NCBI GenBank assembly: GCA_016235555.1
Contig: JACRKC010000083.1
Span: 1-64,000, forward strand
Length of the DNA: 64,000 nt
Direction: 5' to 3'
Origin: Verrucomicrobiota bacterium
GTDB taxonomy: Bacteria > Verrucomicrobiota > Verrucomicrobiia > Opitutales > Opitutaceae
Both the position numbers and the translations under genes were made by a program. This document shows positions 54,780 to 63,535 of the stretch, piece after piece. Numbering within the stretch: the first letter of the stretch is position 1; each line of letters begins with the position of its first letter. The notes beneath the pieces were generated by a model. The model was given only the letters and a program-made list of their open reading frames with translations. It did no database searches and was not told the origin of the DNA.

Positions 54780-56252
54780 TCATACCTTCTCCGGAATGAC
54801 GAACGGCGGGCGTTGCACCTCGTGCAACAGGTAGCGCGCGCGTGCCAGCGCCGCCTCGTCGCGCGAACTCACCTGCGTGATGCCCTCCGTCGCGGGATCG
54901 ATTTCGAGCCAGGGGCCGAGCGCGAGCCGCTGTTTCGTGAGGTCGATGCCGTGCATGCCCAAGTGTTGTTGCATTGATCGGCCAATCTCCGTGGCGGCGG
55001 GGATCGGCTCCAAGGCCCGCGTGATCGCCGCGGGTTCGGCCGCCTCGCCGACGCGCAGTGAGATGTTGCCGTAGTGACACATCGCAGCCGTCACGTGCCC
55101 CGCAGTCGCCGGCGCCGCGAGGTCCGCCGCCCGCCGGCTCCGCACGGCGTTGAGGAAATTGTCCATGTGCCCCCGGCCGCCGTCGCCGCCGAACTGCTTG
55201 ATGATCTTGCCTGCCGGATCATACGCCGCGCAGCCGACGAGGCCCGAGACGTAGCCGCCTTCGCAGTGTGCCACCACGCCCACGCGGATCCCGTTCACTT
55301 GATCGAGCACAGTCGTGCCCGGCCTCGCCGGCAGCCCACGGCCCTCGTAGATCAACGGCACGTCCGCATAGTCGTAGACTGCAATCTGCGTGTTGGGGGT
55401 GTCCGCGAAATCGTCGGGCCCGAATCGCCCGCCAAGCCCGAGGACGCGGCGCGGCAGGGTGTCCGCCCCGATGAAGCGCCGCGCAATGTCGAGCAGATGC
55501 GCTCCGTTGTTGCCGAGCTGGCCGTTGCCGGTGGCCCACGACAAATGCCATTCCCAATGCAGTTCCTCGCGCTCGAGCGGAATCATCGGCGTCGGCCCGC
55601 AAAACAGGTTGTAGTCGAGAAAGTCGGGATACCACGGCGCGCGGCGCACGCTCGGCTTGCGCCCGCTGAAACAGATCGCATGGACGTGCTTCAGTCTTCC
55701 CAGCTCGCCCGAGCGGACGTAGTCGATGCCCGCGGCGAGCCCGGTCTCGGAGCGATACTGCGTGCCCACCTGCACGATGCGGCCGTATTTTTCCGCGGCC
55801 TCGATCAGCTTGCGCCCTTCCCACACGGTGTGGGTCATCGGCTTCTCGACATACACGTCCTTGCCCGCCTGGCAGACCCACACCGCGTGCAACGCATGCC
55901 AGTGGTTGCCTGACGCGATGACGATTACATCGACGTCCGGCCGCGACATGATTTCGCGGGCATCGGTGCACGTGAACGGCGCGGTGAGACTCGACTCCGT
56001 GTCCTTCAAGGCGCCGGCGATTGCTCGCTCGTCGAGGTCGCAGAGCGCGACCACACGGACGTCCTTTCGCGCGGACAGTCGCTTCAGATGGCCGCGGCCC
56101 ATGATCCCCAGGCCGATGATCGCGATGCGAATCGCGCCATTCGCGCCGACCGGCGCCGCGCGCGTGGAGGCGGGCAATGCCGGTGCCGCCAAGGAGGCGC
56201 CGGCTACAGCCGCGGAGGTTTTCAAGAACGAGCGTCGGGTGAGTGCATTCAT
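54780..56252 (-). CDS. Tat-exported Gfo/Idh/MocA oxidoreductase (paralogue 2 of a flanking pair)
   Basis: 490 residues from ATG 56252 (MNALTRRSFLKTSAAVAG), equal in length to the paralogue at 51213. Rossmann glycines: I-I-G-L-G-I-M-G-R-G. Catalytic Lys: Y-V-E-K-P-M-T-H. Ring-contact segment: W-A-T-G-N-G-Q-L-G-N-N-G-A-H. End: Q-R-P-P-F-V-I-P-E-K-V. Differences cluster in the substrate-facing part (for example H-L-S-W for H-W-S-W, F-S-G-R-K-P-S for Y-G-G-R-G-A-I), so the pair may treat related sugars. The longer frame start at 56273 is possible but gives a worse signal. Confidence 0.9.
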   Translation of the reverse strand: MNALTRRSFLKTSAAVAGASLAAPALPASTRAAPVGANGAIRIAIIGLGIMGRGHLKRLSARKDVRVVALCDLDERAIAGALKDTESSLTAPFTCTDAREIMSRPDVDVIVIASGNHWHALHAVWVCQAGKDVYVEKPMTHTVWEGRKLIEAAEKYGRIVQVGTQYRSETGLAAGIDYVRSGELGRLKHVHAICFSGRKPSVRRAPWYPDFLDYNLFCGPTPMIPLEREELHWEWHLSWATGNGQLGNNGAHLLDIARRFIGADTLPRRVLGLGGRFGPDDFADTPNTQIAVYDYADVPLIYEGRGLPARPGTTVLDQVNGIRVGVVAHCEGGYVSGLVGCAAYDPAGKIIKQFGGDGGRGHMDNFLNAVRSRRAADLAAPATAGHVTAAMCHYGNISLRVGEAAEPAAITRALEPIPAATEIGRSMQQHLGMHGIDLTKQRLALGPWLEIDPATEGITQVSSRDEAALARARYLLHEVQRPPFVIPEKV

Positions 56253-56279
56253 GTCAGGTTGGATCGGGCACACGGTGGT

Positions 56280-57650
56280 TCAGGTGCGGAGCAGTTCGCG
56301 GATTCCGCGCGTGAGCATGTCATCCACGCTGGGCGCGCAGAACGCCACGCCGACCTCGAAGCCACCCTTCGGGTATTCCGCCCTCACCGGCACATACCAC
56401 ATGCCGCCGTCGCCATAGGCTGCGGTCGCGACGAACCGTGCGCCGCCGAGTTGCTGCGCGCGCAGTTGATACTCGACGAAACACTCGGCCGGGAGGTGGA
56501 GCAGCGTGACGTCGCCCAGATGCAATGCGCTCAGCATGACGGGCACACGCCGCGCGAGCCGCTCGGCCAGGGCGACGCACATTGCGGGCCGGATGCGGTC
56601 CGCGAGGTGATTGGTCTTGTTGGCGAGCATCGCGCGCTGCCGCGCCTCGGGAAGCGACGGGTTGATCTCCGGCAGGATGTCGTGGGTCTTCCACGCCACG
56701 CGCCCGACCGGGGCTCGGACGAGAGATTTCTCCGACGCGACGATGCCGTCGTAGATGCGCTGCGTGAGCTGCACGCGCGCTTCCGGCCCACCGGGATTGT
56801 ATTTCCCGGCGGCGACGTTGCCGGCGCAGCCCGTGAAGTAGAGGTGCGCGCAGCCCGGCTCGTCCTGTTGCCGCCGCTTGCGCGCGAGCCCGGGGAAATC
56901 GCTGCTCACGTGCCCGGCACCGTAGTGGCTCATCGGGTGCGACGCGTAGTAATGGCAGGACACGATTTTCTCGGCGCCACTGTAGAAGGCGACCGTCTTC
57001 ATCATGGGGTCGATCACGCCATCGGGCAGCGCGATCAACTCTGGCACCGTGCACGAACTTCCGCGCATCCGCTTGACCTTGCCGTCCGGCCCAATCTCCA
57101 CGCGACGGTTGCTGGCGACCTTTTCGACCTGGCCTTCGCCGTGGGCCAAATGCGTGACCGGACGCGCCTTCGGCAGCGCCGCCTTGATGGCCGCGCGACC
57201 GCGATCGAGGCATTGGTCGAAAAACCCGCGGTCGAACACGTGGATGTTCTCCCCTTGGGCGTCGCACAATTCCTGGGCGCGGAGGCACACCATCGGCGCG
57301 TCGTGCTGGTGCACACATTGCACGGCCACGCGTTCCGGCGCGGTGCCGGCGGCCTCGGCCAAGGCGGTGCGCCAGGCGAGGTGCGCCTCGTTGAGAATCC
57401 CGGCCCAGTCCACCGCGCACACCACGATCGGCTGCCCCGCACCGAGCAACACGTAGCCGATCGCCTCGAGGGGATCGACGCAATCGACCGCCATCTTGCC
57501 CCAGCCGCCGCACATGGGATGGCCGGGAGGGGCCGTCACATCGAAGCGGAACGGCGCGATGCGGAGACCGGGGCCGGGATCGGTCGCGGCGCGAGCGGCG
57601 ACGGAAGCGGCGAGCGTGGTCTGGAGAAAGCGGCGGCGGGTGATGTTCAC
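56280..57650 (-). CDS. Tat-exported neutral-ceramidase-like protein
   Basis: 456 residues starting at GTG 57650, which puts the twin-arginine motif I-T-R-R-R-F-L-Q-T-T at the N-terminus. The fold is that of the N-terminal domain of neutral/alkaline ceramidases: D-V-T-A-P-P-G-H-P near 30, V-Q-C-V-H-Q-H-D-A-P, S-H-P-M-S-H-Y-G-A-G-H-V-S-S-D-F-P-G, and F-T-G-C-A-G-N-V-A-A-G. The proteins hydrolyse amide bonds in sphingolipids in other bacteria, but many members in glycan-rich clusters are of unknown substrate. A second copy of this domain forms the front half of the fusion at 60908. Confidence 0.82.
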   Translation of the reverse strand: MNITRRRFLQTTLAASVAARAATDPGPGLRIAPFRFDVTAPPGHPMCGGWGKMAVDCVDPLEAIGYVLLGAGQPIVVCAVDWAGILNEAHLAWRTALAEAAGTAPERVAVQCVHQHDAPMVCLRAQELCDAQGENIHVFDRGFFDQCLDRGRAAIKAALPKARPVTHLAHGEGQVEKVASNRRVEIGPDGKVKRMRGSSCTVPELIALPDGVIDPMMKTVAFYSGAEKIVSCHYYASHPMSHYGAGHVSSDFPGLARKRRQQDEPGCAHLYFTGCAGNVAAGKYNPGGPEARVQLTQRIYDGIVASEKSLVRAPVGRVAWKTHDILPEINPSLPEARQRAMLANKTNHLADRIRPAMCVALAERLARRVPVMLSALHLGDVTLLHLPAECFVEYQLRAQQLGGARFVATAAYGDGGMWYVPVRAEYPKGGFEVGVAFCAPSVDDMLTRGIRELLRT

Positions 57651-57721
57651 GGCAGCGAGGAAGTCAGTTGAGAGTTTCGTTTGAACGGGGAGCAGCGACT
57701 GGGGATGGGGCTGTATCCGGA

Positions 57722-59638
57722 TTACCGTGGCAGACTCCAGTCGAACGGCGGCCCGGACGGCAGCGGGACTGCGGGGGCGCCTTCGCGGCTGCCGGGCGAA
57801 AAGACGACAGAGAGGTCGAGCGTGCCGGAGGCGGGTGTTCGCACGGTAAAGGCGGCCATCACGGTGCCGGGGTTGGGGGAATCCCATTTCTCGCGGGATT
57901 TGGCTGTGTCCACCAGAGCCCAGACGGCTCCGGTCGGTTGATGAATGCGCAGGCGTGCGCTCTCGTTTTCTTGGCGCAGCTCCAAAACGTCCGATCCGGT
58001 TTCGCCGGGCGTGGCCGTCGTGACCATGCCCCAGCGCACGGCGACGCCGGGTTTCAAGCCAGTCAAGTGATCGCGGATGAGCACACGTCCGTCCGGCAGC
58101 AGCGCAATGCCCCGGTGGACGGTCGTAGCCTGCCCGGCATAGACCGGGCTCAGGTCCACCACGGAATGGGGAAACGCGGGGTCGACTGAGAAGCGGACGA
58201 TCTGCGCCCGGCCAGTTGGAACTTGGAGCGCGCCGCCGATGACGAGCGTGTTGTGGCCGAAACTATTTTGCCGAAAAACCGCCCAGCGGGTCGCTTTGTG
58301 ATCCTCGACGAGTTGATAGTCTTCGGCGCCGAGGTCCACAGCCCAGCGCTGCTCATCCGCGTCGAGCACGAAGGAGCCGATGTCCATCTGGCCGTGCGGC
58401 CCCGTCGGCGAACCGGCCTTGAGGCCGACAAAAACGCCATTGGGATCGGTCCACGAGCTGCGGTGCAACGCGATCGGTGCCGCGCCATCGCCGGTCCAGT
58501 GCAGCGGCAGGCGACTGTAGTCGGCGCCGCTGTCTTCTTGTGCCCACAACAGCAGGAGTGGCAGGAAGCGATTGCCGCTCGTGCCATTGCCCGGGGCGTC
58601 CAGCTCTCGGCGAAGGGCGGGACCGTCGCCGGCCAGCCATTCCGGCCGTAGGTAGCGTGCGGCGAACCAGTGCACGGCCGGCTCGCAGTAACGGCGGGCG
58701 CTGCCGTCGGCGAAGTTGAACGTCAGGCCGGACGGCCCGGTCGCGAGCGCCAGAAACGCGCCCGTCTGATCGAAGCCCGGAGCCTGATCGAGGCCGAAGT
58801 TTCGGCCCAGCGCGTTTTCGAGCAGGGAGATGAGGATGACGTTGAACGTGGTGCCGTAGGACCAATAGCCCGGGCCTTCGGGAAAACTGCCCCGCGGTGC
58901 GAACGCCGCCATGGCGCGCGGCACATTCGCGAGCGCCCGGTGAATTGTCAGCGCCGCAGCCTCGCGATCATCTTCGAGCACGGCGAGGGCGCCCGCGACC
59001 ATGCCCGCGTGACAGACCTGACCCCAGTTGTTGGCCATGGTGGTCCAACGGTTGTGCTGCGTGTCGAGGGGCACCCGCACGCCCTTCGTGAGAATGGCCG
59101 CACGCGCCGCTGCGCGCGTCGACTCGTCGAGCTGCTCGTGCAACCAGTCAAAGCCGATGGCCATCGCCAGGGTCATCTCGGCCACGTCGAGAAAGTGGTT
59201 GGGATTCCAGTCGGAGAATGCCGCAATGGCGTTCATTTCCTGCGTGGCGCGGTCGGCGTATTTCGACTCATGCGTCAGATGAAAGGTGAGGGACAGCGTG
59301 AGCATCCGCCGGAGCGCGCGGCGGGACTCGGCGAGCAGCCGGCGGCCGATGAGTTCACGCTTGATGGGGGCGACGCCGAGCATCGCGTCGGCGTCGCGAC
59401 GCACGCGCCCGGCGATGGCGGCGAACCGCGGCTCCTGCCGCACGCGGCTGCGCAACCGCTCCCATTCGCCGGGCCGCACGAGCAGGCGCGGGCGCGGGAG
59501 ATGGAGCGATTGCACCAGCGTGCGAATCTCGCCTTCGGTGGTCGTTGGTGGATAAGCCGCAGGGTCGGCCGCTCGCGCCGGTGACAGCGTGAACCCGGCG
59601 AGCAACAATAGGACGGTTCGCGAGAGGATCGTAATCAC
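57722..59638 (-). CDS. Exported heparinase II/III-family lyase
   Basis: 638 residues with a signal peptide (L-L-L-L-A-G-F-T-L-S-P-A-R-A-A-D). The alpha-toroid half has D-W-N-P-N-H-F-L-D-V-A-E-M and T-M-A-N-N-W-G-Q-V-C-H-A-G-M (catalytic Asn/His-type), with the Tyr in F-P-E-G-P-G-Y-W-S-Y-G-T. The beta-sandwich half has G-P-H-G-Q-M-D-I-G-S-F-V-L-D, the family's metal site. These enzymes cleave uronic-acid polysaccharides by elimination. The gene begins 7 bp after the stop of a short esterase remnant. The N-terminus (A-R-A-A-D-P-A-A-Y-P-P-T-T) resembles that of the SMP-30 protein downstream in the map at 59858. Confidence 0.87.
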   Translation of the reverse strand: MITILSRTVLLLLAGFTLSPARAADPAAYPPTTTEGEIRTLVQSLHLPRPRLLVRPGEWERLRSRVRQEPRFAAIAGRVRRDADAMLGVAPIKRELIGRRLLAESRRALRRMLTLSLTFHLTHESKYADRATQEMNAIAAFSDWNPNHFLDVAEMTLAMAIGFDWLHEQLDESTRAAARAAILTKGVRVPLDTQHNRWTTMANNWGQVCHAGMVAGALAVLEDDREAAALTIHRALANVPRAMAAFAPRGSFPEGPGYWSYGTTFNVILISLLENALGRNFGLDQAPGFDQTGAFLALATGPSGLTFNFADGSARRYCEPAVHWFAARYLRPEWLAGDGPALRRELDAPGNGTSGNRFLPLLLLWAQEDSGADYSRLPLHWTGDGAAPIALHRSSWTDPNGVFVGLKAGSPTGPHGQMDIGSFVLDADEQRWAVDLGAEDYQLVEDHKATRWAVFRQNSFGHNTLVIGGALQVPTGRAQIVRFSVDPAFPHSVVDLSPVYAGQATTVHRGIALLPDGRVLIRDHLTGLKPGVAVRWGMVTTATPGETGSDVLELRQENESARLRIHQPTGAVWALVDTAKSREKWDSPNPGTVMAAFTVRTPASGTLDLSVVFSPGSREGAPAVPLPSGPPFDWSLPR

Positions 59639-59722
59639 GGTAGATCAAAATCGACTCGCGGCCGACGGGCCGCGCAGGTGCCGTTCCAGAAAGCCGCCGG
59701 CGGCCTGGCGCTTGGCGTAAGC
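59560..59722 (-). repeat. Boundary repeat B, copy 1 (esterase tail, spacer, signal peptide)
   Basis: The segment matches 60810-60965 in the same orientation, at roughly two positions in three. It covers the end of an alpha/beta-hydrolase, a short spacer and the start of the next gene's signal peptide (L-L-L-A-G...A-R-A-A-D...Y-P-P-T-T). The copies are followed by unlike genes. Confidence 0.7.
59645..59722 (-). pseudogene. C-terminal remnant of an alpha/beta-hydrolase
   Basis: The frame reads A-Y-A-K-R-Q-A-A-G-G-F-L-E-R-H-L-R-G-P-S, then stops at 59645-59647. It matches the very end of the fusion protein at 60908 (D-A-Q-R-Q-A-A-Y-D-F-L-D-R-H-L-R-G-K-S). No further part of the gene remains upstream in the gap up to 59857. 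Confidence 0.7.
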
Positions 59723-59857
59723 CGGCCGAACCACGCTCCCACGCTATCATGGGAACCGGGAGTGATTGGGATGACACCGGGCGGCGGACAACGGAGATGG
59801 AGTGAATACGGGGACATGTGCGGAGATCGATAGAGGGCGAATTGACGCCAAGGCTTG

Positions 59858-60895
59858 CTACAAATTCGATCCGCGGTTCTCGAGGCGTATGCGATATACG
59901 CCCGTGCTGGCAGTGATGTAGAGCGTCCGGGCATCCGCGTTGCCAAATGCGACATTTGTGGTTGGCTCGGGCAGTGGAATGACCCCGAGGTGACGGCCGT
60001 TCTTATCGAACACCCACACACCTGTTTCGACCACCGCAACGTAAACGTTGCCCTTGGCGTCGGTCTTCAGCCCATCCGGACGGCTTCGCTGACCGGGCGC
60101 CCACACGGTAGTCGTATTGGCGAAAAGTCGCTTGCGGTTCACGCTGCCATCGACCGCCGCGTCGAACGCCCAGACCTGTTGTTTGTTCGTATCGGCGACG
60201 TAGAGCGTCTTGCGATCCGGTGAAAAAGCGACGCCGTTGGGGGTCTCCATTTCCTGGTCCAGCAACTCCAACTCCCCGTTCGGTCGCAGTCGATAGACCC
60301 CGCTGAATTCGATCTCCCGTTCTTCGCCCTTGGGAAGATTGCGGCGGATATCGGTGAAATAGATCGAGCCATCGGGCGTGATGACCAGATCGTTGGGAGC
60401 GTTGAGCCTCCTGCCCTGGTAGCGATCGACAACGGTGACGAATTGCCCGTCCTTCTCCAGGCGCGAGAGTTTGCGGCCGCCGTGTTCACAAAAGACGAGG
60501 CGGCCTTGCGGGTCGAAGGCCAGGCCATTGGCTCGGTTGCCGGGTCCGGGATGACGGGCCGCACCCTCCTCTGGGTTCCACGTGTAAGTCTTGCTTCCAT
60601 TGAGGTCGCTAAAGTAAAGCCGGCCCGAGGGGTGCCAGACCGGACCCTCGGTGAAGGCGAAGCCGCCGGCGACTTTTTCGACCACAGCTCCCGGTGCGAT
60701 CAGGTTCCGCAGATCCGGACTCATGGGTGGGAGCGGAAGGCGAGACGGGATTGCAGGTGCCGGAGATGGCACCGGCGCTGCGGCGCCGGCCCCCGCAGTA
60801 GTCGGCGGGTAGGTGCTGGAGTCGGCCGCACGAGCCAGAACCAGCATGGATCCCGCCAGCAGGAATAGAACGGACTGAGGTAGGACTGTGTTCAT
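59858..60895 (-). CDS. Exported SMP-30/gluconolactonase-family protein
   Basis: 345 residues with a signal peptide (V-L-F-L-L-A-G-S-M-L-V-L-A-R-A-A-D). Six-bladed propeller: metal ligands expected in this family are visible as E in F-T-E-G-P-V-W-H, N in N-A-P-N-D-L-V-I and D in R-S-R-P-D-G-L-K. Such proteins hydrolyse sugar lactones; those next to oxidoreductases may hydrolyse the lactone formed by C1 oxidation. It begins 12 bp after the ceramidase/hydrolase fusion. A proline-rich linker (residues 35-55) joins the signal to the propeller. Confidence 0.88.
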   Translation of the reverse strand: MNTVLPQSVLFLLAGSMLVLARAADSSTYPPTTAGAGAAAPVPSPAPAIPSRLPLPPMSPDLRNLIAPGAVVEKVAGGFAFTEGPVWHPSGRLYFSDLNGSKTYTWNPEEGAARHPGPGNRANGLAFDPQGRLVFCEHGGRKLSRLEKDGQFVTVVDRYQGRRLNAPNDLVITPDGSIYFTDIRRNLPKGEEREIEFSGVYRLRPNGELELLDQEMETPNGVAFSPDRKTLYVADTNKQQVWAFDAAVDGSVNRKRLFANTTTVWAPGQRSRPDGLKTDAKGNVYVAVVETGVWVFDKNGRHLGVIPLPEPTTNVAFGNADARTLYITASTGVYRIRLENRGSNL

Positions 60896-60965
60896 CGCCG
60901 ATCGGGATTAGCGCGACTTGCCGCGCAGGTGCCGGTCGAGAAAGTCGTAGGCGGCCTGACGCTGG
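60810..60965 (-). repeat. Boundary repeat B, copy 2
   Basis: The counterpart of 59560-59722. Here the esterase tail belongs to the complete fusion gene (60908-63454), and the signal peptide belongs to the SMP-30 gene. Confidence 0.7.
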
Positions 60966-63454
60966 GCGTCGGGGAAGTCGTGCCGGCCTTCGGGTGACTG
61001 GATCTCGAGATTGCCCGCGGCACCGAACAAAGCGTAAACGGGCCGCGCCGCGTCCTGGCATTTCAACACGCCGGGGTGATCGAAATAATCGTCGCTCAAC
61101 GGGGCGCAGGTGAACACGGGCCGCGGTGCCAGCGCCGCCAGCAAGGCCGGAAAATCGAACGGCACCTGCTTCGGGTCGTTGCCGTAGACCGTGCGGATGC
61201 GTCGCAATTCCTTGTCGATGCCCCAATTTTTCAAATCGCCGCCGCCATATTTGGACGCCGCGTAGTCGGGGAACGCGTTGTAGCCGGCGCTGGTGACCAT
61301 GACCTTCACGCGCGGGTCGAAAAGGCCGAGAAAGAGCGTGTTGTAGCCGCCGAGCGAATGCCCGATGGAACCGATTCGCGCGGTGTCCACCTCCGGCAAG
61401 GTCTCCAGCACGTCGATGGCCCGGATATGGTTCCAAACCCCTTTCATCTTCGCGGTGGCGTAGCCGCGCTGGTGCGGATCGTATTTCAGGTTGGGATCGG
61501 TGGTGTTGTGTTTGTCGCGATAGAGCCCGTAATACCAATAGTCCGGCGCGATGACGATGTAGCCGCGCTCGGCGAGTTCCTGCCCGTAGTATTGGCGCCG
61601 TGTGCCGGCTGCGTCCGATGTCGGCAGTTGCTCAATCAACCCCACGACAAGTTCCTTGCCGTAGCGATTGGTGCCGTGGAGCGCGAGGATCGCGGGAGTT
61701 TTTCCGGAGAGTTTTTTCGGCACGAGGAGAAAGGACTCCACGCGATCATGCGGATCGACGTTGTAGGCGATCTTCCGGCGGATGTAGGAACCGCAGTCGA
61801 CCTCTTCCAGCACTTTCAGGTCGAGCGGAACCCGGAACGCGGGACCGGGCAACGGCCCGGTCGCCAGCTCGACGTGTGCGATGATTTGCCGGCGACGGGA
61901 CTCCCATTCTGCGGGCGTCGTGATGCGATGCTCGGCCCCCTGCCCGTCCACCGCCACGAGCAGCCGGCCGCGATCGAACGGCATCGGATCGAGCGGAGCC
62001 GGCTGCCCGGCAACGTTGGCCACGGCGCGGCGGATGAGCATGGTGAGCTCCACTTCCATCTTGGGATCGAAGCGGCCCGGGAGCAGGTAGATCTTGTGCG
62101 AGAGGTCGGACTCGTAACCGCCTTCCTGGATGAGGCGCGCCGTGGGGATGTAGGACGATACCTCGTTGGCGTAGCCGATCATCATGGAGTGCTTCGTTGC
62201 CGGCAGGCTGCGGGCCATTGCGCCCCAGTCGGCACAGACCTCGCCCTCCATCGCGACGATCGTGAGTTCGCCGAGTTGCCACGACTGGACCGCGTAGTCG
62301 AAGTCGCGACGCGCGTCGGGAAACGCGAGCATCTTGCGCGCCCACCACGTCGTGGAGGTGGTGATCCTTCCGTCGAGCGCCATCTTCCTGATTTCCTCCT
62401 GACTCGGCCCCTCCTGTAGCGTCAGCTTGCCACGGACGAGGGCCGCGCTCAGGCGAGCGTCGAGCGGCTCCAGCGGCTGGCCCGTGCGGATACGTTCGAG
62501 CACCGCTTGCGCGAGCGCGAGCCCCGCGGCGTGGCTGTTGTCGGGGCTCGCCGAAAATTCGTGCCGGCCGGTCGCGGGATCGCGGTGGACGACTTTGGCG
62601 TCGGCGCCGGCGCCGTTGACGAACATCGCGCGGCAATCTTCCAAGTCGGTTTCGAGCTTGCGCCGCATCGCGCCGGGATAGTCGGCCGACCACTGGTTGA
62701 GATTGCCCATGCTCGTGGGATGGCACGCATGACCGACCACGAGCACTTGGCGGGGCGACGCTTCCCGGCTCACCCGCAGGATCGGCGTGTGTTTGTCGTA
62801 GCTGCCGAGCGGAAAGGGCGCCCACTGGATGCCCTGCTGCCCCGGCAAACGGCGGCTCATGCCGATCTGGGCCTCGCGCCAACCGTAGGCGAGCTCGGCC
62901 GGCGCGAGATTCTTCAGGGCCCGGTCCGCCAGCTCGAGCAGCGTCGTCTCAAGAAAGGCGAGATACCAGACGTTCACGTCGCCCATGGCCGAGCCAGTGC
63001 GAAAATTGACCGTGGGAGCCCAGTGCGTGTGCGAGGCGGTGAAGCAGACGCTCTCCTCGGGTATGCCATGCGCCTTGTGGATCTTGTGTCGCACGGCGTC
63101 GACGGTGATCCTACCGAAGCCGAGCAGGTCCGCCGTGAACAAGATCGCGCGCTTGCCGTCGGCATCCTCGAGCACGAGCGCCTGGGCGAGCAGAGGCGAC
63201 TCCGAACCATCCATGATGCGCGAGTTGGCAAATCCCGCCGGCATGACGGGCATACCGGGCTTGGGCGTGATGTCGGCCTCCGCAAATCCGGCCTTCCAGG
63301 GGCGGGGCGAGCCGCCGGGGCCCGATGGAGTCGCCGCCACGGCGGCAGGTGCGGCGCCGGCGATCAGGCAAAAACAAACCGCCTGGAGGAAGAGGACCGG
63401 AACAGTGGCCTGCCACGCGGAGATCAATCGTGCTCGGTGAATACCGGATTTCAT
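60908..63454 (-). CDS. Exported fusion: ceramidase-like domain plus alpha/beta-hydrolase
   Basis: 848 residues from ATG 63454, chosen for its signal peptide (V-L-F-L-Q-A-V-C-F-C-L-I-A-G-A-A). Residues about 50-500 are a neutral-ceramidase-like domain (A-D-I-T-P-K-P-G-M-P, F-T-A-S-H-T-H-W-A-P-T, G-H-A-C-H-P-T-S-M-G). Residues about 520-845 form an alpha/beta-hydrolase: L-A-L-H-G-T-N near 600, nucleophile in S-I-G-H-S-L-G-G-Y-N, Asp in L-S-D-D-Y-F-D, His in E-G-R-H-D-F-P. Both halves keep plausible active sites. The joined activities suggest sequential removal of an amide- and an ester-linked group from one substrate; that is inference. The last codons recur as a remnant at 59645. Confidence 0.85.
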   Translation of the reverse strand: MKSGIHRARLISAWQATVPVLFLQAVCFCLIAGAAPAAVAATPSGPGGSPRPWKAGFAEADITPKPGMPVMPAGFANSRIMDGSESPLLAQALVLEDADGKRAILFTADLLGFGRITVDAVRHKIHKAHGIPEESVCFTASHTHWAPTVNFRTGSAMGDVNVWYLAFLETTLLELADRALKNLAPAELAYGWREAQIGMSRRLPGQQGIQWAPFPLGSYDKHTPILRVSREASPRQVLVVGHACHPTSMGNLNQWSADYPGAMRRKLETDLEDCRAMFVNGAGADAKVVHRDPATGRHEFSASPDNSHAAGLALAQAVLERIRTGQPLEPLDARLSAALVRGKLTLQEGPSQEEIRKMALDGRITTSTTWWARKMLAFPDARRDFDYAVQSWQLGELTIVAMEGEVCADWGAMARSLPATKHSMMIGYANEVSSYIPTARLIQEGGYESDLSHKIYLLPGRFDPKMEVELTMLIRRAVANVAGQPAPLDPMPFDRGRLLVAVDGQGAEHRITTPAEWESRRRQIIAHVELATGPLPGPAFRVPLDLKVLEEVDCGSYIRRKIAYNVDPHDRVESFLLVPKKLSGKTPAILALHGTNRYGKELVVGLIEQLPTSDAAGTRRQYYGQELAERGYIVIAPDYWYYGLYRDKHNTTDPNLKYDPHQRGYATAKMKGVWNHIRAIDVLETLPEVDTARIGSIGHSLGGYNTLFLGLFDPRVKVMVTSAGYNAFPDYAASKYGGGDLKNWGIDKELRRIRTVYGNDPKQVPFDFPALLAALAPRPVFTCAPLSDDYFDHPGVLKCQDAARPVYALFGAAGNLEIQSPEGRHDFPDAQRQAAYDFLDRHLRGKSR

Positions 63455-63535
63455 CAGATGTGGGATTTGAGAGGGACCTGCCGGACGGGTGTGGTGTAGT
63501 CGGAACGTGTGGTTCTTGGTGCGCATTCGCCCTTG

